From Smallanthus sonchifolius (lineage: Eukaryota > Streptophyta > Magnoliopsida > Asterales > Asteraceae): 64,000 nt of DNA. Each line of letters starts with the position of its first letter. Position 1 is the first letter of the stretch. Positions 22,841 through 36,530 of the stretch are shown here, one piece after another. Position numbers and translations under genes: made by a program. The notes under the pieces are model-generated. The model saw only the letters and a program-made list of their open reading frames with translations, was not told the DNA's origin and ran no database searches. Location of the stretch: positions 10,807,001 through 10,871,000 of the forward strand of contig CM042027.1 in NCBI GenBank assembly GCA_023525975.1, given 5' to 3'.

Positions 22841-24779
22841 TTATGAATTCAAGTTTCAGAATTTCTAACCCTAGATGCACCATTTAACAGACACAAACAC
22901 ACTCCAAAAGCAAAACGAAAACATTAGGGTTTTAGCTGAATTAGGCGATAATTTAGGCTAAACACTGAAATTAGTAAAGCAAAAACTTTCAGAAATCGGA
23001 TGTACCTTATTACACAAGATAATTGAGCTGATTACTAACCCTATTGTTCTGAAAATGGCGCATTTATCAGGACCGATGAAGGAGACAGGGATGAAGGGAG
23101 ATAACGCAGACAGCAAGTGCTCAGAAGACTTGACGTGGGGGTATAGGTGAAGCACACATACATACAGGAGAACACTATCTCTATCTCCAATAACTTGCCC
23201 TTTTTCATAGTGTTATGATAATAAGGAAAAGAAAATAAATAACTCGTTTAATCATTTAAAATAATCAGAGTCAGACGGTTATATTCGAAACCAAACAGGT
23301 ATCCGACTGAGTATGAGATTAATTTTGAAAATTTCACGGGCTTGGGACGAGTATGAGATTAGGTGATACTCGAAACCACATACATGTTTACCTAAACCAT
23401 ATATCGGAATCATATACCCGAAAAAATTTTATTTTTATTTTTCCTTAACCCATGCTTATTAATGTTTCATTTTATAAGGTTCTTTATGTGAAAGAGTTAA
23501 TTTTTTAAATCAAAATATGTATTTGATGATATTAATGTATGTAGTTTATTTATATCTAATATGTTATTATAAATATAAAAACATACTCATAGAAAAGTAC
23601 ACGACACATACTCGACGGGCATTAACCAATGCCCGTGAGTATGCCTGATACCCGACACTAACGGGTATACCCATGTTAGTTTGTCACCCAGTGATATTTG
23701 TGTTGACAAATTATTGAGAACACTTAACACAAGTGAAATCAAGAAAAATGTACACACATGTTCATGCTAATTATTCAAAAATGGTATTCTTGTGGATGTC
23801 AGAAGAATATTACATTGAGATAACGAGGAGAGGAATTCGAACAATTGACTAAATCAACAACAAAAAGATCACCATCATGTGATTACAATTCCAAACTGTA
23901 CGGTTTTTTATACATCATAGAGTTAGAACTACAAAGTGTAGGCTTTTTACAACCACCGAGTCTAGAACAGTACCAATTGAAATGAACGATAACTTATTTG
24001 AAGTCTAAATCATTGACACTAATATGCATTCCATAATGAGAAACCAGATAAGGTAATCTGATGATGATTTTTCCGAAGCAGTTCCTAAAATCAACTAGTA
24101 GAACATTTAACATCATTATATAACACAAATGCAAATTTGTAAATGCATCAATGATGGTTGTTAGTTTTAGAGACCTATCACAATTTAAATACACAGGTTT
24201 GACATGTACCTAAACCTAACTCTCATTCACGGCCATAACTCTAACCCCCAAAGCAAGGGTCTTTTATGTAAAACAATATAGTCACCACTAAAATCAAGAG
24301 CCTTTTTCAACTCTTAATTTGGCATAGCATGTGACAGACTCATTTTTTTATGTTTTTAATAACGATCGGTACAAGTTTAGAATTTACGAAATTGAGTAAC
24401 TAAAGCTCAAACCGACTCTAATGGGCTATTACATGAATAAAAAGATAGTTGATTTTGGCAAGTTACTATGGAGTTTCGAATGAACATTATCAATTTTGGT
24501 AAGGACAAGTTATATTGGTACTATTATAGGTAAGCATGGACACAAATCTTTACAAAATGTAAGCTTGATTAGCTTGTGGTAATTATACGTGTAATTTATT
24601 AAAAGGTAGATCATATTTTAAACACACATATATCACTAACCAAAATTGCATATTAAATAATACATGTTGGCACGATAAAGTACTCAAATAAATATTCCTT
24701 AACCATTTTAAAGTTTTTTTTATTCAAATTCTTTTTTCTTTAACCGTAAAAAATATTAAAGAATATAGTCCTAATGGTG
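22841..24779. other. Upstream region of the GRAS gene and spacer
   Basis: 22841-23200 contains the 5' leader and promoter of the minus-strand GRAS gene. 23265-23690 has a repeat-like patch of imperfect inverted motifs (CGGGCATTAACCAATGCCCG, ACGGGTATACCC, ATACTCGAAACC), probably a small transposon remnant. The rest is AT-rich without recognisable genes. Confidence 0.4.
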
Positions 24780-25790
24780 ATCATCTCATTTGTACTTTTT
24801 TTATTAATCTTAAACTAGTTGGTTCTAGGCGTTTCGCGGTCCAAGTAAAACGAAAAAAAATAGTTAAATAAGCTACTATAAAAGAACACCGTGTCTCGTC
24901 GTGGGAGTGTGGACGTTTTTCGCCAACGCCCCGCGGCAGAAGTTTGGTCGTTAATACCAACACTAATTCCGATAATACCATTACACCCAATAATGTTCTC
25001 TCATAGTAGGTTCGAGTCGTCATGGTACCATAACAACAACAACACTCGCTATGGGCTACGATATCAAAAAATACTCGATTTTGAATACAACTCTGTTTTA
25101 AAAAAAATTTCGGAACGTTGACAAAAATAAAAATAAAAACAGCGGTGCATTTTTTTTAAGTTAACGAACGAAAATTATTACAGAAAACGAAATTAATACT
25201 TAATTAAACGGGTTACAAGCATAAATTATATATAGTATATGGTGAGCATGAAAGAAAAAAAAAACAACAGTCAGCCTGCTAGGTTGCTTCACTATTCATA
25301 TAAGTTGGTATTTAATGGTATTACTATTATAATACTAAGTGGTTATACCAGCTTCTTTGCGAGTGTCAGACCGATCGTTAATAAAATTTAAATGAAAATG
25401 TATGTGAAACGATAAAAATATTGTCAATAAAAAGAAACATATGACTAAATAATAAAAAAAAGATTTTTTTTTAATATTGCCGGTTCTGGTCATCGAAAAC
25501 CATAAAAACGAATACGGAGACCGGATCCGATAATACTAATACCGGCAATGATGTTATTCGCTTATTATAGGTACGGGTCGTCATGGTACCACAATGGTAA
25601 TGACACTAGTTATAGGCTACAATACCAAAAGTAAACTAAAATTTTAATACAATTCCGTTTTAAAATATATATATCTGAACGTTGACAAAAAAAACTAAAA
25701 ACACGCGTGCACTCCGTTTTTTATCTGTTTTTTGAAAAAAGTTAACGAACGAAAGTTAATAAAGGAAAACGAAATTATAAGAAAATAAAA
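24780..25790 (-). repeat. Satellite-like ~320-350 bp repeat, two diverged minus-strand units
   Basis: Two units (about 24891-25180 and 25490-25770) share, in order, a TCGTCATGGTACCA block, a GGCTACGATA/GGCTACAATA block, an ATACAA(C/T)TC(T/C)GTTTTAAAA block, GAACGTTGACAAAAA and GTTAACGAACGAAA. Read on the other strand, the same order appears in the plus-strand units at 29100-29341 and 48299-49210. It has no open frame that persists between units. Confidence 0.65.
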
Positions 25791-28700
25791 CGGGTTAAAA
25801 ACGTATATTAGGTGAAAAAAGAAAAACCACGTGTCACGATTTACGTGGATGTTCTACTGTTCAACAACACCCTTCTTTAATCTTGTTTATTATATTATAT
25901 ATAACATATAATTAAATAATAGTAATCAAATTTGACTTATCTAGAAAGATGTAACCAATACGTATTTTTCCCAGTTTTAAATGATGTATTTAAAAAAAAG
26001 GGTAAAATCACATATATCCACTATTTTTAATCCTAATTACATATATACCCGACCTAAAACTTAAATTACATATATGTTCCTCTTCTATAAAATTACCTCT
26101 TTAACTTTACAAGAAATACGACTATTCTTATTCTATCGATCACAACCCCAAACTTCTAATTCCTGCTTCTAATCAATTCCAACATCCATCATCGTTTGTG
26201 ATCGATTGCATCATTCAGTTGGTTATATATGTAATTAATGAAAGGATATACGTAAATAAAATTTTAAACTAGATATATATATATATATATAATTAGTAAA
26301 GTTTTTAGGATGATATATATAATTGCCCTTTTAAAAACATAATATATTAGATCTAACACAACTTACTAAAAGGATATAAAACAAGTATTTGCAAACATAG
26401 AAAATCAAGAGAATATGCGGTACAAATCTCAAAAGGGAATACAATTAGTCTGTTCATTAAATCGGTTTTCGAGTTATTCGATTTGTTTGAATCGCATTAT
26501 TCAAATTAGATAATTCTAAAACTAAATTTGAATTCGAATAAAAATTGCAAAACATGGTTCAAATAAGCATATACGAATCGATTCAAATTCCGATCTATTC
26601 AAATAAATCGAATAAAAAAATCAAAATTTCAAAAAGATATATAAACTCATCAAGTATCTCTCTCTCAACCCCCCCCCCCCCCCTCACACACACACACATA
26701 TATATACACATATATTACTAGGTTAGAAACTCATAATATCTTGTATTACACATGCTGAATAAATGTAATATTATATATTTAATAATAAAAACTATGTTTT
26801 TAAAAACATGTGTATTAGACGTGTTGAATAAATTATAGTGTAATTTTTTAACACATACCTTCGTAATAATATGTCTTTAAAAAATTATTTTAATGTGACA
26901 ATTATAAATTATATTAAGTTAGTTTTTAAACATTATTTTTTCAACCAAGTATTAATTTTTCTATATAATTGGTAAATGGTAATTCATATTAAATTCATTT
27001 GGTTAATGATAAAATAACTATCCCTAATTAAATAATAAATATTCATAATTAGATTTATATTAAATATTTAAAAATATATACTTTAAAATCACTATTTAAT
27101 ATGATAGAGATGCGGGAAAATATAAGAGAGGCGTGAAAAGCATGTTGATGATGCACTAGAAAGTGTCTGTGAGCAAAAAACGGTTCTAGCAAAAAAGGTC
27201 GGTTCAAGGTTATGAGATTTCAAGTTTTAAAGGGTCTGGGTTGGTTCCGGGTAGAATCGTGGGTCAGAACCTTAGGAACCTTGAGATTTTCAAATGAATA
27301 AAAAAAACCTAGATTTTGTTAGGATTAGGGAACCAATTAACCAAACGACGTTTACTCATATAATCGTGAAAAAAGAGTCACACTACGTCTTCTCTCTTCA
27401 ACATATAACCGACACTTCATCCTATTTTCAAGTAAGAACTGGTCGTCATCTTCGTTTCATCTTTGTTAAATTTGTGTGTATGTATGCAATTAGTTTCAAT
27501 ATCTTCAATTGCAAATAAAATGGATAACATGGGTGAAAAATGAAAACCTACTTTGTATGTATACAATTACAATACAAATAAAAATATATAATGGATAACA
27601 TGTGTATGACACCTACATGGCATGCGATTACTCAATTAAAAACAAAAACATTAATCTTTATTGGAAATAAACAAAATGTTTGTAGAACTATAAATAAGAT
27701 ACGAGAACAATCATTGAACGAACTAAACTTATTGCGGCCCATTGATACCATAGGGGTATCAGGATCCATTTCATAATAAGTTACTAAATCAACAACACCA
27801 CTTATTGTGCCGTTTAAAATCACCGGCTAAAATCACAAAAATCGCGGTCACAATCGATTGCACAAAAGTGTTCTGCCACATAAAACAAACTATATTAAGT
27901 ATTTAAAAAAAAAGAATAAAAACAAAACCATAACGACAACAGATTCCTAAATTCTAATCACATTAAAACGGTGATATTTACAGATTCCCATATACAATCG
28001 TGCACCTCAGTTGAATATCAAAAATATGATGCAACCATAAGATTCGCCACACCATAGAACACTTGAACTTTAACCTTCAAGATCAAACTTATAAATTCTA
28101 CATTGATAACTGAAAATTGACTCAAGACAGCCATAAGATCAAACAAATAAATCCTACATGGTGGAATCCATCTATAATCTATAAATCGACAAAAGATTAA
28201 CAAAATTTTAACACCTGCAATTGCTATTACCTTATCATCGAAGAAGAGGGAAACTTCAACCCTAGCGTGGTCAGTTACGAAGAGGAACAGTCGTCGGCTT
28301 GAATGTGAGTTTAATGGCGTCGCCAGAAGTGTGGACGTCTGGAGAGAGTGGGGGAGCACGAGAGACGACTGGGATTTGGGTTTTGTTGGGTTAAACGGTA
28401 ATTAATCATGTTTTATGCATTGATAAGTTGAACTCTATGCACAACAATAAGTACTAAGTAGCGGGGCCAAAAGTTATGAGACCAATTTTTTTTCCTATTG
28501 CTATGTTTCGGGTTATATGTTCGGGTCGGGCCAAACAAATCAATAATAAATAACTTTAAATATAAAATAATTTATTATAACGCGAGGGAAAAATGGCAAG
28601 TACCTGGAAGAAAATTACAACTCAGCCTGACGACCTTTAATATTTTTGAATTCATCGACTATGGATTCCGAATCAAACTTATTAGCAATTTCTTTTTCAT

Positions 28701-29099
28701 CCCCCCCCTAAACTTTCACTTTTATTTTTTAAATGAACAATCTATTTTTGAATTTCGTACCCATAACTTATCCAATCAATCTGAACAGAGAATTGAATTG
28801 AAATTTTTAAGGATAAAAAATAAGAGGGGGCCAAGAATTCTTCAGGGGAAAAAATGAGCGGGGGCCGGCTCTATACGTAAAAAAAATCGGACGAAAACGA
28901 AAAAATTTACATTATTAACGGAAAAAATGGATACATTCGCCCCTAACAACAATGTGTATAATGTGTTTTAAATTTTTTGTTAAATTACATTTATATCCTT
29001 CTAATATGTATTATATAGTAGTATAGATATAGATATAGATTTAGGGGCTTAAAAGTAAATTTCACCCCTTATACTATATATAATTTACATTTTTAACCC
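25791..29099. other. AT-rich gene desert
   Basis: About 3.3 kb without a supportable gene. It includes a CACGTG at about 25833, a MITE-like stretch at 26459-26620 made of TTCGAATTC/AATCGATTC motifs, the C/CA/TA tract at 26669-26713 and a few chance open frames. The 113-codon minus-strand frame at 28018-28359 matches no family I know. Confidence 0.4.
26669..26713. repeat. Compound microsatellite C(15)-(CA)n-(TA)n
   Basis: A 15-base C run is followed by a CA tract and TA dinucleotides. Such tracts are prone to slippage and assembly error. Confidence 0.9.
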
Positions 29100-29341
29100 A
29101 TTTAATTATGTATTAATTTCATTTTTCGGTAATAACTTTTGTTCGCTAAATAAAAAAAGAAATACGCAACTTTCTTTAGTTTTTTTTTTGTCAATGTTCT
29201 GATATAATTTTATTTTGAAAACAAAGTTGTAATAAAAATCATGTTTTTTTCTATTATTGTATGCTATAGAGAGTACCGTTACCATTACGGTACCGTGACG
29301 AGCCAAATCGATAATGCACGAACATCGTTGCCGGTATTGGT
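29100..29341 (+). repeat. Satellite-like repeat unit, left half, split by the large LTR element
   Basis: Carries the plus-strand form of the repeat (TTTTTGTCAATGTTCTG, AAAGTTGTAATAAAAATCAT, ACGGTACCGTGACGAGCC). The unit is broken at 29341 by the LTR retrotransposon and resumes at 48294 after the 5-bp duplication TTGGT. Confidence 0.75.
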
Positions 29342-32168
29342 TGTAATATCCAAGATATTTCGACCTACCATTTGCACGTATTTCTAAATTAAAACTCAAT
29401 TTCATATTTTCCCTAAAACTATAAATATTAATTCTTAGATTAATATATGATTAAGGAAAAGTAAATTACACTTAAAACATATACGTATGTATATAAGAGT
29501 TTATAAATATATATATATATTTATATATACAAATGTATATATATGTATAAAATCCTCAAAAACTTACAAGTTCGTAACTTCTTAAAATTTTTAATAGATT
29601 TTATAAAATATTTTATAAAATTTATGAAACCATTTGAGAAAAACTTATTTAAATTTTAAAACTTATATACATTTGACTTATAAAAGTTCAGGGACTAACC
29701 TGCCATTTTTGAAACTTATTTTAAACAAAAATCTCATTTTGACATCCAATGATAACACCTCGGAACTACAGGGACCGGATCTGTAATTAACCCAAACATT
29801 CAGTTGGAAACAGGTCTCAGGTTCGAGTCCCGCATCTCACCGTTTCCACCTCCGAATTATCCAAAACGCGTAAAACGTCCACATTCGACGAACCTCGGGT
29901 CTCGCCTCAGGCGTGCGACCCTAACCCGAGGTATTCCAACGCTCGATGCCGACATTAATGACCGCGTGATTAGGATTTGAATCCGCCGTATGCAACCATA
30001 AACCTCCCAACCAATTACGCCTTTAATGCCCAAATATCCTATAAATACCAGTCACGATCGACTAGCGACATCACCCTCTAACTTCACACACCCTCAATTT
30101 GGTCGTTCATCACTGGCATTTCTCGTTCGATTCTCGCGACAGCCGAAGGCAAGCCCAAGCTCGTTCTCACTCGATTCGATACCATTTCAGGTAATTCTTG
30201 TGGCCATTGTGTTCGTTATACTCTAAGGATCGAAAGCCCTCTGTTTAATTGCATTAACAGAGGGCGAATCGACATGTATTTGACAGAAATCGATTCTAGG
30301 GTTCATCTCGAATTAGGGGTGATTGAAAGTATTGTTTATCTATTTTTTTTCCTGATTTAAACTCACAGGACCAAGCAGATAAAATGGTTAAGTGTTTGTG
30401 TGCGAGGTTGACCCGGGGCAGACCCGAGTTTGATTCGGTCTGGCCCCAGGTTTTCTGTTTTTATTTTTTTTAGCATTTTAAAAACAGTTTTAAACTTTTA
30501 ACAGTTTTTATAAATTGTGTTGAATCTTTATAAACTCAAAAACAATTTTTGTTACACCTTTAAACCCGAGAGTTATTCTAATTAAACTTAGCCAAACCTT
30601 ATGAAAAACTAATCTTAAATAATAGTTTTAAATCTTAAAAAAATTCTGAAAAGTTTATAGATTGATTTAAAAATTATAAACTTATAAATTTATAAATACA
30701 CTTTATAAATTTGTATAAGCATAAATCTATTTTTTTTATAAAAGGAGAGAAATAATTATACTCTATTTATCTCCAAAATAATTATAAAGTTTATAAAATC
30801 TAAATGAAAACTTTAAACATTTATGAACTTGTAAACCTTAGTCAAACACTTATAAACTTATAAATTAATTGAAAACCCTATCTAAAACCTTATAAACTTA
30901 TAGTTTTCTTTAGACTTTAAAAATGTTTATAAACTTATAATTAAGATATAACCATATTTTATTTAATATCTTATAATCTTATAAGGGTTATTTAAACGTA
31001 TTTATATTACGAATTAAATTGTATTATAAATACTTAATACTTGGAAACTTAATCGAATCTCAAAAGATTTATGTTGATTAAATAAGTAATTATTCTTGTA
31101 AGTTACTTATTTCCAAATGCTTAGAAAACTATTTTGATTATTCTTGTATAATGAATAATTGTGAAACTTTTAAAAAATTATTTTAATTAGTAATTATTCT
31201 AAACTATAAACTTATGAAACTTCGGTATTCAAATCTTGCGACATTCATTTAAAACCTTCATTGAAACTTTTGATTAAACTTTACAAAACGCAATCAATCC
31301 TATCCCATTTGGAACCCTAGTCAATCTTGAAATCCTAGATCCTTGCCATAGACTTATAGGATCGTACTTAAATCTTTAAACTTGCATACTTAGGCTTATC
31401 GTGAGGATATTCTCCCTCCAAGTCTTGCAAATACTTATCCTTGTCGGATACTCTTCATCAATCCAAGTGAGTATACTTAGCCCCTTTTTCATTTACATTC
31501 TTTTGGGGTGAAACATGTTCAAACTTTAAACTTATACTATTCTTGTACAACTATGACTAGATGCTTATTCTTATGTTAAACTTGAGACTTGTATGCTTAG
31601 ATTAAACTTAAAACTAGCATATTCATTAACTTTGATCAAGCCTATGGTAACAATGATAGATCTATTGCATTTGACCAATCCACCTTGATTGATTGACCCT
31701 TCGGGGGGAGCCCTTGGTGTTTGTTACTAAACCAAAACTTTGAGACTTGAGACTTATAAGGGTAACCTGCGGGTTATGCCTAAACTTGGTTGAGGATTGA
31801 ATGTGCACAATGTTTAAGATACTTGTTTTCTCATATTTACATTATAGAATGCATATATCATAGTGAATTGTAATTCTTTTCAAATACTTGTTAAACTGTG
31901 TCAAAACCTTTGTATCTCACCAACTATTTTGTAGTTGACAGATTCTTTCACATGTTTCAGGTTCTACATCATGAGACTTGTTTGTGATCACATAGGACGC
32001 TTTGGACCTAGACTACTTATTAAATAAATGTTGTATACTTGTTATTTCCTTGTATTGAACCTTTGAATCTATTATTAATGAAATATTGAAACTTTAATAG
32101 TCAACCTTGTGCTATTGAACAACCGCGTCCGCCCCGACGTATAATCCGCCGTCGGTTGGGGTGTGACA
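29342..32168 (+). repeat. 5' LTR of the LARD-like element (2827 bp)
   Basis: Bounded by TGTAATATCC and GGGTGTGACA and nearly identical to 45458-48293. It contains two tRNA-like B-box strings (GGTTCGAGTCC near 29820; GAGTTTGATTC near 30429, GAGTTCGATTC in the other LTR). Short open frames such as 30026-30226 recur in the second LTR and are not genes. Confidence 0.93.
30040..30047 (+). promoter_or_regulatory. TATA box of the LARD-like LTR
   Basis: TATAAATA with a CCAAT string about 30 bases upstream (near 30009). A start of transcription about 30 bases downstream would make the first ~0.73 kb of the LTR the U3 region. Present in both LTRs. Confidence 0.5.
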
Positions 32169-32171
32169 GAT

Positions 32172-32184
32172 TGGTATCAGAGCC
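32172..32184 (+). other. Primer-binding site, tRNA-iMet type
   Basis: TGGTATCAGAGCC, complementary to the 3' end of initiator methionine tRNA, lies three bases after the 5' LTR. Confidence 0.9.
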
Positions 32185-34483
32185 TTGGTTATAGGGAATT
32201 AGGTTATTAGACACATGACCTAGACTATAACTTAGGAGACCCAAACATGAGTTATCTCATGTCCTTTACTAGGAACTTTTCTCCTCATTCTATTCTTAAA
32301 TCTTATACGTGAACGCTTGGAGATTCTACGTTTCTACTTACCTACGTACTACAAGAGGCTACTACATCGAGGACACGTTCTTAGGCTTCAAGTCTAATCC
32401 ACCACTAAACTCTCGTCAAGAATATTTAGGTTCTAGATAATGTGTGAGAACTTGTGCGGACCGGAAGGGTGAATACCTGTATTCTGAGAAATTCTGTCAA
32501 GGAAAGCATTTCGTATAAATCCAAATCAACCGTTGGACCCGTATGCTTTCCTGGGAATTCTTGGGATGAGTATTCGCTTATAGGAATGCATGACTTCTCT
32601 AAAACATTAGTGAGCTTAGATCTCCCTTGATATGTCAAAATACTTACTTAGTGATATGCACTAAACGAGTACTATCTCAAACACTATATACTTCATAAAT
32701 TCACGATTCAAAAACTTTCCTCTATAATCTTTATTCTATGATTCTTAAGTCCCGTCTTGTCACATGACAGCATGCTTACTCGTCATGACCTAAAGGAGTT
32801 GCCTTCAAAGCGAAATTCTTACGAGATTATACTTAAAAACTACATACGTAAACTTATATCTATAGATACTACCCAATAAACTTCGTGATCGTGGTAATAC
32901 AACCCTTAAAACTATGTATTACTCTACAAATTCTCCTATAAACTTCATTATTTTATGAACATGACACTTAAGGGGAAACCCTTGTGTTTCCATCTTATTT
33001 TCATCACTCAACTAAACTACTCTAGATAACTCACTTAAACTTTTGCTACACTTTTTTTACATCTCAAAGTGTTCATACATCCTTAGACTTCATGAACCTT
33101 GTAATACTAGCACATTTAAAACCATGTATTATCCTACAAATCCTTTTACAAACTTCATTACTTTATAAACTTGAGAAACTCTTGTGTTTTCATTTTACCA
33201 CTCAAAACTTCATTAGATGATTTACTCGAACTTCGTCACACTTCTCAAAAACTTTCATTACATCTTTAAAACTTACACATCACCATTTCTTGTAAACAAA
33301 ACTTAATGTCTTTTAAATCTAAAGAACCTTAATAAAGAAGTTCGTGACCTAAGTAACTTCCTTGTAGAGGAAGAAGCCTACCATGGAATAGACAAGCTCC
33401 ACGTTTAAAGACTCTAAGTCCGCAAGGAAACCTTGACATAGTACCTTAAACCTAAACATCGTTGACAATAACTGAGAGAAATGTAGGCCCACGAGGAAGT
33501 TCTGGCTAGGGAAATAAGGTACTTAAGTGGGTCTTTGTGACCGCCCCTTCTTTCGGGAATCCTCCTCGTTAGCCCATCAACTTCCAATCAAAACTATTTT
33601 TGAAAATATTACCGTGATAACTCAGTATTATGAATAAAAACCTTTTGAACATATTAAATCAACATACTTACTTTAATTTTTCCGTTTAAATTGTCTTGTG
33701 TAAGGGCTAGAAGTCCCAATTTTGAAACATATAAATGAAATTTTCTTTGAAATTTCATCTGGTCATCATTTACTAGTTTGACTCTTCTCTCATCATTACA
33801 AACTTAACCCTCTTACCCATACACTTCCGTCAAGAGTAGCTCACGTTAGTACTAGAGATAATTAACGACGTGGCATTTAACTATAAAAAACCCCAAGTGA
33901 TACGTACACTTGAAGAATAAACTTTGAACGAACCTTCTAATTCGTAAGCACTCTTTTAAAACAACTCGACTTACGAGCCACTGCCGTAATCAGCTATGAT
34001 CCTTACCTCTTATATAGACTTCACACTTGTAAACATAACCAACTTTTCGCTTGACAATCACACCTATCTGTTATAAGTCTTACTTATACTATTTATCAAT
34101 GTCCAACTAGTCATTTTTTTAAACATCTTAATTACACTCTATATAAAAGAAAACTATACCTGCTGTTATAAAACGAGATAAAATCATTTATAAACACACT
34201 ATCATAAACCTTATCGAAACTTTTTCCGTTACCCTATGCTTGGAGACTTTCCTCATTTAACTCTTGCCACTTAAAAGATTTACTACAAATCACAACGGGA
34301 ACTAAAAAGCTTAAATACACGTTGCTAAAACATTAAACTTCGTATACACAACTATGAGGTCCGAAACTTTTAAGTCATGCAGAAACTTATACAACTGCTC
34401 AAACCCGTATTCTTGACAACTAGACATGTCCAATAAAGGATCATGTAAAGCTTAATATTGCAACTGTGAATTATCCTACTTAT
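32185..34483. other. Non-coding internal region of the LARD-like element, left part
   Basis: No open frame above 70 codons and no trace of zinc-finger, protease, RT, RNase H or integrase motifs in any frame. AT-rich, with loosely recurring phrases such as 'acaaacttcattactttataaac'-like segments (32900-33300), which suggests old local duplications. Confidence 0.6.
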
Positions 34484-35111
34484 ACTTGAATTCTAAATCT
34501 TGAAACTTATACTTAGATTCTTAATCTTGAAACTATACTTGAATTCTTAATCTTGAAACTTATACTTGAATTCTCAATCTTGAAACTTATACTTGAATTC
34601 TTAATCCTGAAACTTATACTTGAATTCTTAGTCTTGAAACTTATACTTGAATTCTTAATCTTGAAACTTATACTTGAATTCTTAATCTTGAAACTTATAC
34701 TTGAATTCTTAATCTTGAAACTTATACTTGAATTCTTAGTCTTGAAACTTATACTTGAATTCTTAGTCTTGAAACTTATACTTGAACTCTTAATCTTGAA
34801 ACTTATACTTGAATTCTTAGTCTTGAAACTTATACTTGAATTCTTAATCTTGAAACTTATACTTGAATTCTTAATCTTGAAACTTATACTTGAATTCTTA
34901 ATCTTGAAACTTATACTTGAATTCTTAGTCTTGAAACTTGTACTTGAACTCTTAATCTTGAAACTTATACTTGAATTCTTAATCTTGAAACTTATACTTG
35001 AATTCTTAGTCTTGAAACTTATACTTGAACTCTTAATCTTGAAACTTATACTTGAATTCTTAATCTTGAAACTTATACTTGGATTCTTAATCTTGAAACT
35101 TATACCTAAAT
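34484..35111. repeat. 27-bp minisatellite, left array (about 23 units)
   Basis: Consensus CTTGAAACTTATACTTGAAT plus TCTTAAT or TCTTAGT, repeated head to tail. Because 27 is a multiple of three and stops are rare, it yields long open frames on both strands (34513-35154 and 34553-35167) coding 9-residue repeats; these are artefacts. The array is cut at 35111 by the nested retrotransposon and continues at 43908. Confidence 0.95.
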
Positions 35112-36343
35112 TGTCACAACCCCGGGCTACCCCTGCCCGGGCGTCGCGAGACAACGCTGGTATCTGAATGCGGTCCCATATATTTGGGCAGCGGAAGTCT
35201 TTGTTTTTACTTGATGCCTTTTTGTAATGAAATGTAATGTAAATAACCTCAAGGGTTAATTCTATACATTTGTCAAAACTTGGGATCCACGTCCCTTTTC
35301 ATTTCATGATAATAGACATTCAAAAGTCTATTATATAATGTACATCTGCTGAATTAATTTACATAATACAAGCCATTTAAAATGTCTAGGATCTATGTCC
35401 GTTCCAACATTTGGTCTTGTATTAGTCTGCCACAGGGATTTAAATATGCCTAAAGATCTTGTCTTTACTGCACCACCCTGAATTTAATGATTTCTTTCAC
35501 TACCTGTGAAAAACGTTTTGAAAATGAACATCAGCATAAAGCCGGTGAATCACATTTAACTGACACGAAAATGATTTCTAACATAAACCAAATTAAAGCC
35601 TTTAAGCACGTTTTTGTATGGTAAATCTACACATTCAGCAGTCTATTTCACCTGAAGTATATACCACCTACATACACTGGGTTAACTGCCATGGGGTCAA
35701 CTGGCTGAGCGCTATGTCTCAGACTGATAGCCTATTCCCAGGGTGATGATGCTAAGAACCTTGTTCTTAGTCTTACATGATACTCAGGAACTCGTCCCTC
35801 GTATAATCTGCTAAGGAAACCCATCCTTAGTCTTATGATTTCCCATTACATGATCTGTACCCAGCCACGGACCGGACTTTCACCCGTCACATGTATACCA
35901 TTTGATCAAATCTACGTATGCTTATGGCCTGAATGCTATCACGTAGATTACCCTTATGATTAAAGCATTTAATTTGTTTCATGCCGTTTTCGTAAATAAA
36001 ATGGTTTTATCGTTTGAAAAGCGTTAAACGTGTTCACCTTGATTTTGATGGCTGGTAGGGTTGTAGGCTTCGGAATTTGAGCAGAACCTCGACACGTTTC
36101 TTCCTAGGGAAGACACGATTAACGAGAATATATATGAGAGAATATATATATAATTGCGGCTATATATATATGAATAGTTTTAACGATACCTACTTTGCGG
36201 GATTTGGACAGAACTACGGCTTGAGTTGGGTGTCGTAGGATTCTTGAACAGCGCTTCGGGACGTTGTGGAGTTTTGAGAGATCGGGTTTGTGTGAAACGA
36301 ATGTTTGGAAACTGTACAGAATTTCAATCCCGTTGAAGGCCTT

Positions 36344-36530
36344 TTATAGGCTGGAATTCCGGTCCCTCGCGTACCGCGAGACCGGCCAAGGAAATCCCTC
36401 GCGTACCGCGAGAGGATGAGGTGTCACGAACGGTGCTGAGTCAGCATGACACGTGGCGGCTGATGGCAAGGGTGAATGACACGTGTTTTCTGGCCCTGAC
36501 GCGTGTACTATTCCCTCGCGTACCGCGAGG
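36344..36530 (-). promoter_or_regulatory. U3 core promoter: TATA box with two G-boxes and a CE3-like site
   Basis: On the minus strand TATAAAAG lies at about 36349-36342. About 100-150 bases upstream are two CACGTG cores (within ACACGTGGC at 36449-36457 and GACACGTGT near 36478-36486) and ACGCGTGTA near 36500-36508, similar to coupling element 3. ABRE-plus-CE3 pairs are known to confer ABA response; whether this LTR responds is inference. The same sites are in the 5' LTR (near 43740-43800). Confidence 0.55.

Noticed and set aside
28018..28359. 113-codon minus-strand frame in the gene desert
   Set aside because: No domain or family resemblance, composition like surrounding AT-rich DNA, no splice partners seen.
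30026..30226. 66-codon frame repeated identically at 46150-46350
   Set aside because: It is inside both LTRs just after the TATA box; identity reflects LTR identity, not a conserved gene.
34513..35167. Two long open frames (over 200 codons) on opposite strands
   Set aside because: They only read the 27-bp minisatellite, giving perfect 9-residue repeats on both strands with no start context or homology; same for 43929-44283.
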